Source: Deltaproteobacteria bacterium (lineage in GTDB: Bacteria; Desulfobacterota; DSM-4660; Desulfatiglandales; HGW-15). From it: a stretch of 41,860 nucleotides of DNA. Both the position numbers and the translations under genes were made by a program. This document shows positions 17,405 through 26,258 of the stretch, piece by piece; positions within the stretch are counted from its first letter, which is position 1; every line of letters starts with the position of its first letter. The notes under the pieces are model-generated. The model saw nothing but the letters and a program-made list of their open reading frames with translations, was not told where the DNA came from and did no database searches. The stretch covers positions 1-41,860 of the forward strand of contig JAFDEF010000023.1 of the NCBI GenBank assembly GCA_019310485.1. The letters are read 5' to 3'.

Positions 17405-17501
17405 GGATCATGATTCCCTTTCTGGAGTGACTGGCGGTAAGGCTTCGTCAGGCACTGACCAGCCTGGGAGACTAGGAACGAAGGAAAGGGAACCATGATC
17501 C
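17405..17501. repeat. 97-bp palindromic element with 18-bp inverted arms
   Basis: Left arm 17405-17422 and right arm 17484-17501 are inverted copies (GGATCATG then A or G, then TTCCCTTTC) differing at one position. That position is a G-U wobble if the minus strand is transcribed. The 61-nt centre has further nested pairing on the minus strand: CUUCG with CGAAG enclosing CAGGC with GCCUG. Bases TAT flank both sides, which could be a short target duplication or chance. No reading frame. It may be a MITE/REP-like dispersed repeat or a structured RNA; copy number cannot be tested here. It sits in the 532-nt gap between tRNA-Gly and corC. Confidence 0.55.
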
Positions 17502-17566
17502 TATTATTTTAAAGGTAAAGATTTTAGAGCCATCTTTGTTTTAAATTTAACGAAGTTTTTGAATTC

Positions 17567-17595
17567 TTGACACCATCGGAGGATACAAATAAAAT
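17567..17595 (+). promoter_or_regulatory. Sigma-70-type promoter for corC-lnt-prfB
   Basis: TTGACA (perfect -35, 17567-17572), 17-nt spacer, TAAAAT (5 of 6 for -10, 17590-17595). RNA would begin near 17602 and have a leader of about 125 nt before corC. In this leader I see no clear regulatory fold. Confidence 0.75.
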
Positions 17596-17728
17596 GAACT
17601 TGGTATTGAAAACTGTTGTGTTTTCCTATTGCCAATTAAATTTGCCAATACAATCGCAGAAAAGAGCTGAAAGGACATTGGAGATTAACTGCCTCGGGTG
17701 ACAAAAGCACAGGGGGACATATCCTTCA

Positions 17729-18604
17729 TTGAGCCACACCTCCTTTGAAAAATTCCTGGACTTTATAACATCTCTCTTGGGGAAGAGAAAGATCCGCGAT
17801 GAGCGCGCCTATCTAAAACAGGAAATTGGTGAGCTCATAAATGAGGGCCGGGCCAAGGGCCTCATCTCCAGCGAAGAATCTCGCATGGTTCAGGGGGTTC
17901 TTCATCTAAAACAAATTCAGGCTCACTCAATCATGGTCCCGCGCACAGACATATCTTCTGCTCCTATCAATGCAACCCTCGGCGAAGTTATAGAGCTAGT
18001 GAATGAGTGTGGGCACACCAGAATTCCAATTTCAAAAGACAGCCTTGACAAGATAGTGGGGATACTTCACGCCAAGGATCTGTTGAAGCTCTGGGGAAAA
18101 GACCCTCATTCAACTCTACCCCGGGATATACTCAGAAAACCACACTTTGTCCCATACACCAAAAGCGCAAGCGAAGTCCTGAAGGAACTCAAGGAAAAGA
18201 AAACTCACCTAGCTATTGTGATGGACGATTACGGCGGCACAGCAGGGATCATAACAGCCGAGGACATAATAGAAGAAATCGTGGGGGAAATCATGGATGA
18301 ACATGATCACGATCCCCCCCTGTTGACTGTCATCAGCCCGAACACGGTTTCTGTTGATGCCAGACTTGAGATTGAAAAACTGGCCGAACACTTCGGCATC
18401 GAACTGCCCCAGGGGGATTTCGAATCTGTGGGTGGCTTTATTATCAACCTCGTGGGTAAAGTACCCAAGGTAAACGAGAAAGTAGTATTCAACAATCTGG
18501 AGATGATAATTCAGTCTGCAGATATGAGAAAAATTCATCGAATCCTTGTCAGGCATCTGCCCTCTGCTCCGAAGAAAGAAGCGCATGAGGCAGAGCCCCT
18601 CTGA
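17729..18604 (+). CDS. corC: CorC/HlyC-family CBS-domain protein
   Basis: 291 aa, no DUF21 membrane domain, so the soluble CorC form. Two CBS motifs (about 65-190; MVPRTDISSAP, HTRIPISKDSLDKIVGILHAKDL, HLAIVMDDYGGTAGIITAEDIIEEIVGEI) are followed by the transporter-associated CorC_HlyC domain (about 205-280, ending FNNLEMIIQSADMRKIHRILV). Family members bind adenine nucleotides and are linked to Mg/Co efflux. Start: TTG 17729 is the only initiator between the upstream in-frame stop (17699) and the conserved region; a GGGGG tract lies about 12 nt before it. Next to lnt as in E. coli ybeX-lnt. Confidence 0.9.
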   Translation: MSHTSFEKFLDFITSLLGKRKIRDERAYLKQEIGELINEGRAKGLISSEESRMVQGVLHLKQIQAHSIMVPRTDISSAPINATLGEVIELVNECGHTRIPISKDSLDKIVGILHAKDLLKLWGKDPHSTLPRDILRKPHFVPYTKSASEVLKELKEKKTHLAIVMDDYGGTAGIITAEDIIEEIVGEIMDEHDHDPPLLTVISPNTVSVDARLEIEKLAEHFGIELPQGDFESVGGFIINLVGKVPKVNEKVVFNNLEMIIQSADMRKIHRILVRHLPSAPKKEAHEAEPL

Positions 18605-18659
18605 CCTCTAACATTTTCTTGCCCAGGCTCTACCGCCTGTTCCCGGGACTTTATCAGCC

Positions 18660-20216
18660 ATGAATTCAAGAACTACCGAAAAATACCTGTATGCTATCCT
18701 CTCCGGTGCCATGCTCACGGCATCTTTTCCACCGGGAAGGCTGGAGTTCCTTGCCTGGGGTGCACTTGTCCCCCTGCTAAGAAGTCTCGATCATTCGCCT
18801 GCCAAGCAATGCTTTAGGCTGGGACTTTTAAGCGGTTTTTTTCATTACCTCACTCTAACTTACTGGATGATTGTAGTGCTCGAGCATTATGGGAACATTG
18901 ACCTGAGTCTGAGCCTCAGCATTTTAATGCTGCTTTGCCTGTATCTTTCTCTTTACTCGGCGGTTTTCGCGTGGGGAGCTTCTTTCCTTAGAAACACGAG
19001 CTTTCAGCCCCTAAGCCTCGCAAGCCTTTGGGTTGGACTGGAATACCTGAGGGCAAAGCTCTTGACCGGATTCCCATGGTGCCTTTTGGGGCACAGCCAG
19101 TACAAGCACCCCATCCTGATACAGCTTGCCGATGTCACAGGTGTTTACGGAGTTTCCTTTGTTCTCGTTCTTTCCAGTGCCACACTCTATATTGTCTTTT
19201 TTCGCCGCGCTTTCAAACTGAGCGCCTATTTCAAGAAGGAAATCCCCGTGGCCTTGGCAATTGGGGTTTTTTTACTTGCTTACGGGCACTACCGCCTCTC
19301 TGTATTTAAGCAAGACGGGAGGCGGGTAAGGGTTTCCATTGTCCAGGGTAACATAGACCAGTCTATTAAGTGGAATCCTGCGTACCAAGAAAAAACAATC
19401 CAGACTTATACTAAATTGACCAGGAAAGCGAGCCGCTTGAAGCCGTACCTAATAGTGTGGCCCGAGACTTCTGTGCCGTTCTTTTTTCAGAGCAATCCGG
19501 AGATGGCTTCAAAGGTGGTGAAGGTTTCTGAAGAGTCGAATTGCTACCTGATTTTCGGCAGTCCGGCTTTTCTGAAGAAAAATGGAGAAATGAAATACTT
19601 TAACCGCGCCTACCTTCTTTCCCCCGAAGGCAGTGTCCTCGGATATTACGACAAGGTTCATCTTGTCCCGTTTGGGGAATATGTTCCCTTGAAAAAATTC
19701 CTTCCATTCGTCAACAAGCTAGTTGTGGCTGCCGGTGACTTTGCTCCCGGGGAAAAAATCGAGCCGTTGAAAATCCCAGGACTTGCTGCTGGCGTCCTGA
19801 TTTGCTATGAAGCGATTTTCCCGGAGATTTCCAGAAAACAAACCATCAAAGGAGCACAAGTACTTGTCAACCTGACTAACGATGCCTGGTATGGAATGAC
19901 AAGCGCACCTTTTCAGCACTTCAGCATGGGTGTGTTTCGAGCGGTTGAAAATCGCAGGCCGCTGATTAGGGCTGCAAATACCGGATTCAGCGGTTTCATC
20001 AGTGCCGAAGGCAGGATAGTTGAGCGAGGGGATCTCTTCACCGAGGAAACTCTTACCAGGGAGATCAAACTGCCCAAACGATCCCTGACGATTTATACAA
20101 GGTATGGAGACTTTTTTGCGTATTTAGTTTTGCTAATAACGATCATTAACTTTTTTTACAGATTATGCTATCTTAAAATAAAAAATTATCTTTGGCGCGG
20201 AGCCAAGATATCCTGA
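18660..20216 (+). CDS. lnt: Apolipoprotein N-acyltransferase Lnt
   Basis: 518 aa (E. coli 512). Transfers an acyl chain from phospholipid to the N-terminal Cys of lipoproteins at the periplasmic face of the inner membrane. The N-terminal half has about six to seven hydrophobic segments (residues 10-215). The nitrilase domain carries the triad Glu269 (WPETSVPFF), Lys332 (YYDKVHLVPFGEY) and Cys382 (LICYEAIFPEI). A last membrane helix is at about 480-500. ATG at 18660, 55 nt after corC; prfB follows 39 nt downstream, so the three likely share the promoter at 17567. Confidence 0.95.
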   Translation: MNSRTTEKYLYAILSGAMLTASFPPGRLEFLAWGALVPLLRSLDHSPAKQCFRLGLLSGFFHYLTLTYWMIVVLEHYGNIDLSLSLSILMLLCLYLSLYSAVFAWGASFLRNTSFQPLSLASLWVGLEYLRAKLLTGFPWCLLGHSQYKHPILIQLADVTGVYGVSFVLVLSSATLYIVFFRRAFKLSAYFKKEIPVALAIGVFLLAYGHYRLSVFKQDGRRVRVSIVQGNIDQSIKWNPAYQEKTIQTYTKLTRKASRLKPYLIVWPETSVPFFFQSNPEMASKVVKVSEESNCYLIFGSPAFLKKNGEMKYFNRAYLLSPEGSVLGYYDKVHLVPFGEYVPLKKFLPFVNKLVVAAGDFAPGEKIEPLKIPGLAAGVLICYEAIFPEISRKQTIKGAQVLVNLTNDAWYGMTSAPFQHFSMGVFRAVENRRPLIRAANTGFSGFISAEGRIVERGDLFTEETLTREIKLPKRSLTIYTRYGDFFAYLVLLITIINFFYRLCYLKIKNYLWRGAKIS

Positions 20217-20255
20217 TTCCATAAAAGGGCAAAATCCCTGAACGAGGAGGAGACA

Positions 20256-21360
20256 ATGCATCAAGAAGTTATCGAAAGAGCCGACAATTTGCTGGACCAA
20301 CTTCAGGCTTTGCGGGGTCATCTTTGACCTTGACGAAAAGGAAAACGAACTTAAGAAAATCGAAAAGATAATGGCCCGGGCCGACTTCTGGCAGAAAAAC
20401 CAGCAGGAAATATCCAGGTTGAGTCAGCAAAGGGTTAATCTTAAAGAAAATATCGAGGAATGGGCCAAGTATTACAGGGAGGCAGAGGATGCCAAAATAT
20501 TAGCCCAGATGGCTTTGGAAGAAGACGACGAGCACAGCCTTAGCGAGGCTGAGAAAGATATTTCGCGAATCGAAAAACAGGTTGAGCGTCTCCAATTTCA
20601 GCTTCTTCTGTCAGACCCCGACGACAAGAGAAACGCAATCGTTGCTATTAATGCCGGAGCCGGTGGAACTGAGGCCCAGGACTGGGCTGAAATCCTCTTC
20701 AGGATGTATCTGCGTTGGTGCGAGTCGAGGGGCTTTTCCGTTGAATTGATCGACAATCTGCCGGGCGACGAGGCTGGCATCAAGAATGTAACCTTTGCTG
20801 TCAAAGGTCCGTATGCGTATGGGTACCTGAAATCTGAAAACGGCATCCATCGCATGGTGAGAATCTCCCCGTTTGACGCAACGAAAAGACGGCACACCTC
20901 CTTTGCCTCGGTCTCCGTGTTTCCTGAGGCTGATACTGATATCAAGATCGAGATTGACGAAAAAGACCTGCGCATCGACACGTTCAGGGCAAGCGGCCCC
21001 GGGGGACAGCATGTTAACAAGACCAGCTCTGCCGTGCGGATCACGCACCTGCCCACGGGGATAGTGGTACAGTGCCAAAACGAGAAATCTCAGCATCGAA
21101 ACAGAGAAATGGCTCTCAGGGTTTTGAAAACGAGGCTCTACGACCTTGAGAGAAGGAAGCTGGACGAGAAAAAACAAAAACTACATGAAGGCCAGAAAGA
21201 GATCGCCTGGGGAAGCCAGATAAGGTCTTATGTGTTCAATCCTTACAGGATGGTTAAAGATCACCGCACAAACCTTGAAGTGGGCGACCTTGAAAGAGTC
21301 ATGGATGGGGACATAGACATGTTTATTGACGCTTACCTGAAAATGAAAAGACAGAATTGA
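20256..21360 (+). CDS. prfB: Peptide chain release factor 2, programmed +1 frameshift
   Basis: Join of 20256-20324 and 20326-21360, 367 aa (E. coli RF2 365). RF2 ends translation at UGA and UAA. ATG 20256 follows GAGGAGG by 5 nt. The zero frame gives 23 codons ending ...RGHL and meets TGA at 20325-20327. Shifting +1 on CTT continues as DLDEKENELKKIEK into the long frame. Recognition motif SPF (RISPFDATKRRHTS) and catalytic GGQ (GPGGQHVNKTSSAVRITHLP) are present. Annotations that start at the ATG at 20371 would miss the N-terminal domain part. It ends 6 nt from mlaA in convergent orientation. Confidence 0.97.
20314..20328 (+). promoter_or_regulatory. prfB +1 frameshift site
   Basis: GGGG (20314-20317), then TCAT, then CTT TGA C: an SD-like stimulator 4 nt before the slippery CTT and a UGA followed by C, a weak stop context. 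The arrangement matches the classical RF2 autoregulatory site: low RF2 lets the ribosome slip +1. Confidence 0.95.
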
Positions 21361-21366
21361 GACAGT

Positions 21367-22290
21367 TCACTTTTTTATCTTGCTTCGCCTGTTCTGGTAA
21401 AAAGCATCTCTTAACGCAACATAGGGATCGAGCGCGGCCTTTTTTAGGCTCTCATATTCTCCTATGCTGAGAGAGGTCCTGTTAACTCCTTCAAATGCCT
21501 TTACAGCAGCACGGTATTCCGCACTGTCAATGTACCATATAGGATTTAGGAAACCGTCTCCGACCATCCCGATACTGTCGCGAAAGCTGGAGGGACCGAA
21601 AATAGGCCAGTTTATGTAAAATCCAGGGCCCATGCCGTATACCCCAAATGTCTGGCCCAGATCTTCATCGTGGCCTTTCTTGAGGTTCTCTGAATTCGAT
21701 GCCACGTCGACAAATCCCCCAACACCGACGATGGAGTTCAGTATGAAACGGCCCATCTCCAAAAACGCACCCTCTACTTTGCCTTGCAACATGCAATTGA
21801 CAAAACGAACCGGGAACGCCAGGTTATAAAAGAAATTCTTGACACCCACTCTAGCAGGCTGGGGCACAATAGCTTTGTAGCCTTTGGCTACAGGCCTGAG
21901 AACCCAGAAATAAAGCCTGTCGTTAAACGCGAAAAAGACTCTATTGAGCGGTTCCAGGGGATCAGATATGGTCTCAATCTCGCCCTGTTCTTCAAAAATA
22001 TCTTTCTCCTCCTGAAAATCCTCTTGAGTTTCAGCGGAAACCGAATTATCTTCCTTGCCTGCCGCAAGGTTCGCTAAACCATCTCCTGTACAAGCACGAT
22101 CCCTTACAAGCCCGGGGGTTCTCTGAGCGCGGCCTATAGCGTCAACATGTGCGTGGGGAGTGTTCTTGGTTCTTGCAGAAACGAAATACTCCTCCACTTG
22201 CATATCAGTAAGGCTTTCTGCTGATGATGGGAGAGCGCAAAGCAGCATCCACACAAACAAAAGAGCGAGCATAGAATAGATCTTCCACAT
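21367..22290 (-). CDS. mlaA: MlaA/VacJ-family outer-membrane phospholipid-removal protein
   Basis: 307 aa from ATG 22290. The family core starts at SDPLEPLNRVFFAFND and continues with PVRFVNCMLQGK, FILNSIVGVGGFVDVAS, EDLGQTFGVYGMGPGFYINWPIFGPSS and ALDPYVALRDAFY. MlaA sits in the outer membrane and pulls mislocalised phospholipids out of the outer leaflet for the Mla shuttle. The N-terminal MWKIYSMLALLFVWMLLCAL looks like a signal peptide. There is no good lipobox: the only Cys is preceded by Leu-Leu, and SSA-ES looks like a type I cleavage site. A variable 80-residue acidic linker precedes the core. An in-frame TTG at 22314 would add eight residues. Last gene of mlaEFDCA. Confidence 0.92.
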   Translation of the reverse strand: MWKIYSMLALLFVWMLLCALPSSAESLTDMQVEEYFVSARTKNTPHAHVDAIGRAQRTPGLVRDRACTGDGLANLAAGKEDNSVSAETQEDFQEEKDIFEEQGEIETISDPLEPLNRVFFAFNDRLYFWVLRPVAKGYKAIVPQPARVGVKNFFYNLAFPVRFVNCMLQGKVEGAFLEMGRFILNSIVGVGGFVDVASNSENLKKGHDEDLGQTFGVYGMGPGFYINWPIFGPSSFRDSIGMVGDGFLNPIWYIDSAEYRAAVKAFEGVNRTSLSIGEYESLKKAALDPYVALRDAFYQNRRSKIKK

Positions 22291-22344
22291 GGAGAGCACC
22301 TTTCTTCTCAACACCGTTTTCTTTCATAGAAACCCTCTAGATTT

Positions 22345-22947
22345 CTATTTGCTTTCCACCTTTTTCTTCAACTTCTTCACCAAACCTTTGTATGAGGAGC
22401 GCGCAATGATACTGCGGAACTGAACCCGGTAATTGTTCACAAGGCTCACGCCCTCTATTGAAATATCATACACAAGCCAGTCTCCGTCTTTTTTCTTCAG
22501 CTTATATAAAACCGGTATCTCTGTGCCCTTAGAGGTCACCACTTTCACCTTAACAAGGGCATAGTCACCCTCAATCTTTTCATTTTCATAAACCACTTTC
22601 TCCCCTGAGTATCCTTCAACTTTGTCCAGGTAAGTTCGCTCCAGTAATTTTCCAAAAAGGTCCACGAACTCTTTCTTTTCTTCCTGGGTTCTCTTTCGCC
22701 ACTCTCTAGCCAGGCAACGACGCGCCATCTCCTCCCAGTCAAACCTCTCGTCCACAGCTTTTCTGATCAAAGCTTTTCGTTCAGTGGCTTTGTCGGGACC
22801 TTTCAGGGAGGAATCCTTGAGAATCGAAATAATCTTGTCCGTTGTTTCCCTGATTTTTTCTGTGGGACCTCCCCCAAAAGCCAACCCTGTAAAGAGAAAG
22901 CTCAATAACACAAAAATACTCGTGTAGGAAAAAACGCGTTGATGCAT
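22345..22947 (-). CDS. mlaC: MlaC-type periplasmic phospholipid-binding protein
   Basis: 200 aa. N-terminal hydrophobic signal (FVLLSFLFTGLAFG, cleavage near residue 25). The Tgt2/MlaC domain follows: DERFDWEEMARRCLAREW, FVDLFGKLLERTYLDKVEGY and GDWLVYDISIEGVSLVNNYR, the last being the most conserved part of the family. MlaC ferries phospholipid across the periplasm between MlaA and the MlaFEDB complex. ATG 22947; 100 nt non-coding lies between it and mlaD. Stop 54 nt before the mlaA start. Confidence 0.93.
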   Translation of the reverse strand: MHQRVFSYTSIFVLLSFLFTGLAFGGGPTEKIRETTDKIISILKDSSLKGPDKATERKALIRKAVDERFDWEEMARRCLAREWRKRTQEEKKEFVDLFGKLLERTYLDKVEGYSGEKVVYENEKIEGDYALVKVKVVTSKGTEIPVLYKLKKKDGDWLVYDISIEGVSLVNNYRVQFRSIIARSSYKGLVKKLKKKVESK

Positions 22948-23047
22948 GACTTTTAACCTCCGAAAAACCCTTCAGCTCACAAACACAGCTTCCAGCTTGC
23001 CTGATCTCCCGAGACATATTCTCTCCTGCCCCGCTGCTCACTTCCCA

Positions 23048-23491
23048 TCATTCAATCTTTCCGAAAACATACTTTGAAACTATCTCTTCGAAATCTATGG
23101 GCGGCTGAGTCTCCCTGATCCTGGATCCGGGCAAAAGAATCTTTTCAGAACCCCCCGGACTTATCTCAACAAATTTTTCACCTATCAGCCCCTTGGTCTT
23201 AATGGAGGCAATTGCATCCTCCTGGACTTTGATATTCTCGGGGAGGTTTATCACAACTCGAGCCTCATAATCTTCAAGCGTGATACTCTTGACGCGCCCA
23301 ATATCCACACCAGCGATAACAACAGGTGAGCCTATTTTCAAACCGCCGGTGTTTGAAAAAACTGCATATAGCTCATAGCCCTTGCTGCCCATAATCTCCA
23401 TCCTTCCGAGCTTAATAGAAAGATAGCCAAGGCAAATAATCCCTGCAATGACAAAAAGGCCGACCGTCAGTTCAATTTGAAACCTTTTCAT
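23048..23491 (-). CDS. mlaD: MlaD-type MCE-domain protein
   Basis: 147 aa. Single N-terminal membrane helix (about 7-24, ELTVGLFVIAGIICLGYLSI) followed by one MCE domain: YAVFSNTGGLKIGSPVVIAGVDIGRV, ASIKTKGLIGEKFVEISPGG. MlaD forms a hexameric ring in the periplasm that channels lipid between MlaC and the MlaE permease. ATG 23491 is preferred because GAGGGAG lies 3 nt upstream and the protein starts at the usual MKRFQIEL; a GTG at 23548 would add 19 residues without similarity. Length is short, as in other single-MCE MlaD. Confidence 0.93.
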   Translation of the reverse strand: MKRFQIELTVGLFVIAGIICLGYLSIKLGRMEIMGSKGYELYAVFSNTGGLKIGSPVVIAGVDIGRVKSITLEDYEARVVINLPENIKVQEDAIASIKTKGLIGEKFVEISPGGSEKILLPGSRIRETQPPIDFEEIVSKYVFGKIE

Positions 23492-23577
23492 TTTCTCCCT
23501 CTTCCATTCACAAGACTCCTTAGCCTCACAAACGGCAATGTTTTTCACCCTACATAAAACAGCCCTTGTTCACGACC

Positions 23578-24375
23578 CTACGAGTCGCGCTTATCAACAT
23601 CATAGATGTCTTCTCCGCCCCTGCCGCTCTCTAATTCTCCCTTGGACAACTGTATACTCCCTGACAAAAAGCTACGAACCAGAGGCTCCTTGGATGAAAA
23701 AATTTCCTCCGGGCTTCCCTCGAACAAAATTTCTCCCTCGTGTAACATCGCCACCTTGTCCACGATTTCAAATATTTTCGGAATCTCATGGGTTACTATA
23801 ATTCCCGTAAAGCCGAATCGCTTGTGGCACGAATCAATGAGGTTCAAAATGGACTGCCCGGTAAGCGGGTCAAGACCTGTGGTAGGTTCGTCAAAAAGCA
23901 TAATCTCCGGCTCTTCCACCAGAGCCCTGGCCAGGGATGCGCGCTTGATCATCCCCCCGCTTATCTGAGACGGATATTTTTCTTCAGAGCCTTTTAGCCC
24001 GACGAGCTCAAGTTGGTAGATAACTTTCTCCCTTATCTGGTTTTCCCTCAGCTTTGTTTTTTCTTTCAGAGGGAAAGCCACATTTTCAAAAATGGTCATT
24101 GAATCAAACAGCGCCCCACTTTGAAAAAGAAAACCCAGGCGGTTTCTCAGCCGAGAAAGATCCCTTCCCTTGAGCGATGCCATGTCATGGCCATCAACGA
24201 TCACGTTCCCGCTGTCAGGCTGCATTAACCCGGCTATGTGTTTCAAAAGGACACTCTTCCCAAAGCCGCTCCTACCTATCAGCGCCAGGACCTGGCCTTT
24301 CCCCACTGAAAACGAGGCTCCCCGGAGGACTTCAAGCCCATCAAAAGACTTGTATAATTTTTCAACCTTTATCAT
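23578..24375 (-). CDS. mlaF: Mla lipid-transport ABC ATPase
   Basis: 265 aa. Walker A GRSGFGKS at 34-41, signature ISGGM at 138-142 (first residue Ile instead of Leu), Walker B IMLFDEP at 158-164, and D-loop TGLDP. FQSGALFDSMTIFENVAFPL is the typical Q-loop region of MlaF-like ATPases. It powers lipid movement through MlaE/MlaD. ATG follows the mlaE stop by 4 nt. An 87-nt gap separates it from mlaD. No MlaB (STAS) gene is present in this cluster. Confidence 0.95.
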   Translation of the reverse strand: MIKVEKLYKSFDGLEVLRGASFSVGKGQVLALIGRSGFGKSVLLKHIAGLMQPDSGNVIVDGHDMASLKGRDLSRLRNRLGFLFQSGALFDSMTIFENVAFPLKEKTKLRENQIREKVIYQLELVGLKGSEEKYPSQISGGMIKRASLARALVEEPEIMLFDEPTTGLDPLTGQSILNLIDSCHKRFGFTGIIVTHEIPKIFEIVDKVAMLHEGEILFEGSPEEIFSSKEPLVRSFLSGSIQLSKGELESGRGGEDIYDVDKRDS

Positions 24376-24379
24376 CTCA

Positions 24380-25165
24380 TCAAAAAAACAAACGTGTTGA
24401 AGTCAAGAAATAATCCCATACAAGGATAAACACGGAAGACACGACGACTGCCTGGGTCGTGGCCTTGCTTACTCCTTCAGCGCCGAAGCCTGTGTAGTAT
24501 CCCGTGTAATAGCCCTTGAAGCAGCAGATCCAGGCTATAAGGAGACCAAAATTGAGGGACTTGAAAACTCCTTCCCATATGTCACTCATGTCCACGTAGC
24601 TGACCATTTCCCCAAAATAGACCCCAGAGCTGACCCCCAAGAGCTTTACTCCTATAAGATACCCTCCAAAAATGCCGACAACATCGAAAATAGCCGTGAG
24701 AAGGGGAAGGGAAATGACTCCTGCCCAAAAGTTCGGAACCACAAGGTATCGGTAAGGGTTGAGGCCCATCAGCTCAAGGGCGTCGATCTGCTCACTGATT
24801 CGCATAATTCCTATTTCTGCGGTCACAGAGGACCCTGCCCTTCCTGTCACCATCAGCGCGGATATTACGGGGCCCATCTCCTTGATTAGAGCAAGCCCCA
24901 CCATTGGCCCCAGAAACGCGTCAGATCCAAAACGACTGAGCGTGTTAAAGCCCTGATAACCAAGCACCATCCCGGTAAAAGCGCCTGTGAGAAAAATCAC
25001 GGAAATGGACTGAAACCCGATAAATTGAATCTTCTTGAGAACCAGTGAAAACTTTAGCGGAGGAGTCACAGAGTAAAAGGCCGCCTTGGCAAGAAAGATC
25101 CCCATACTGCCCATTCTAAGTATGAGCCTCAAAGTTACTGCACCCAACTTTTGAACAAAATGCAT
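24380..25165 (-). CDS. mlaE: Mla lipid-transport permease
   Basis: 261 aa with five to six hydrophobic segments. FTGMVLGYQGFNTL, the ALIKEMGPVISALMVTGRAGSSVTAEIG stretch (coupling region) and EQIDALELMGLNPYRYLVVP are the conserved MlaE/YrbE motifs. It forms the dimeric membrane core of the Mla ABC complex. First gene of the mlaEFDCA unit (minus strand). The 190 nt upstream to the LD-carboxypeptidase stop hold its presumed promoter, but I see no convincing -35/-10 pair there. Confidence 0.94.
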   Translation of the reverse strand: MHFVQKLGAVTLRLILRMGSMGIFLAKAAFYSVTPPLKFSLVLKKIQFIGFQSISVIFLTGAFTGMVLGYQGFNTLSRFGSDAFLGPMVGLALIKEMGPVISALMVTGRAGSSVTAEIGIMRISEQIDALELMGLNPYRYLVVPNFWAGVISLPLLTAIFDVVGIFGGYLIGVKLLGVSSGVYFGEMVSYVDMSDIWEGVFKSLNFGLLIAWICCFKGYYTGYYTGFGAEGVSKATTQAVVVSSVFILVWDYFLTSTRLFF

Positions 25166-25355
25166 ATCTAGCCCTACAACTTCTTTCGCATTCTTCTCTC
25201 TGCTGCGCTTTTTATCATGATCTTCCTATCCATGCAAGTCCCCGGGAAATCAGAATCGATGCACTAGACCAAGCAAGCAAAAGAACTGAATCAGTCCATG
25301 AATACTATGAGCACGGAAGACAAGTGGCTGAAACAAGGAGATGCAGAGGGAGAAC

Positions 25356-26258
25356 CTATGAGCTGACGCATGATTCTACGATGGAGAAAACTTTGTTTTC
25401 GGTATCCAGCATCCCTCTAACGCCTATGGGGATGGGCATGTTCCTGGGACCATGCCCTGAGGGCAGCCCGCAAAAAATGGGAACATTGAGGTAGGAAAGT
25501 TTCTCATCCATCAGGCGTAACAAAGATGAATTTTCTCCGCATCCCAAGAACTCACCGCCAACCACGCCCACACATCCATCCAGAACCCCGCTGAGTTTCA
25601 AGTAGGTCATCATTCGGTCAAGCCTGTAAAGGGGCTCGTCTTTTTCCTCGATAAACACGATGGCTCCTTTTAAAGAAGGCATAAAAGGGGTTGCAATGAG
25701 GTTGCAGATCAGACTCAGATTTCCTCCTACCACAACACCTTCTGCCTTACCCGGCCTGATCACCTCCCCCTGCGCAAGGCTCACGCTTTTCCCAATCTCG
25801 GATGAAAGAAGGGAAAGCAAGAAATCAATGTCTTCACGATTCTTTGCATCAAGATCCTTGACTGCAGGTCCGTGAAAGGTAACAAGGCCTGTTTTGTTAT
25901 ACACGGCAAGCAAAAGCGCTGTTACGTCGCTGTAGCCCACAATTATCTTTGGGTTTTTCCTCACAAGCTCATAGTCAACGGCCTCCAGAAGCCTCATGCT
26001 ACCATAGCCGCCTCTAGCACAAAATATGGCCCTTACCTTTTTGTTTTGAAACATGCTGTGAAGATCATGCAAACGCTTTCCGTCACTGCCTGCTAAGTAC
26101 CTGTCTCTTTCATAGAGGTGAGAGGAAAGCACGACCTCAAAGCCAAGGGATTCAAGCAGAGAAATACCCGGCTCAATATCTTCCTGGGTAACAGGACCGG
26201 CAGGTGCAATAACACCGATTTCTTCCCCTTGGTTAAGTCTGGGTGGCTTGATCTTCAC
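25356..26258 (-). CDS. Muramoyltetrapeptide LD-carboxypeptidase, family S66
   Basis: 300 aa. Removes the terminal D-Ala from tetrapeptides during murein recycling. S66 triad candidates: Ser in VGYSDVT (about 113), Glu in FIEEKDEPLYRLDRM (about 206) and His in GLPSGHGPRN (about 271). ARGGYGSMRLL is also family-typical. No signal peptide, so cytoplasmic. GTG start overlaps the coaX TGA (GTGA), so translation is coupled to coaX. LD-carboxypeptidase and pantothenate kinase share no pathway; the link is probably just operon packing. Confidence 0.9.
   Translation of the reverse strand: MKIKPPRLNQGEEIGVIAPAGPVTQEDIEPGISLLESLGFEVVLSSHLYERDRYLAGSDGKRLHDLHSMFQNKKVRAIFCARGGYGSMRLLEAVDYELVRKNPKIIVGYSDVTALLLAVYNKTGLVTFHGPAVKDLDAKNREDIDFLLSLLSSEIGKSVSLAQGEVIRPGKAEGVVVGGNLSLICNLIATPFMPSLKGAIVFIEEKDEPLYRLDRMMTYLKLSGVLDGCVGVVGGEFLGCGENSSLLRLMDEKLSYLNVPIFCGLPSGHGPRNMPIPIGVRGMLDTENKVFSIVESCVSS

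Noticed and set aside
21361-21366. Bidirectional terminator between prfB and mlaA
   Set aside because: Only 6 nt separate the stops and no stem-loop is present in or around them.
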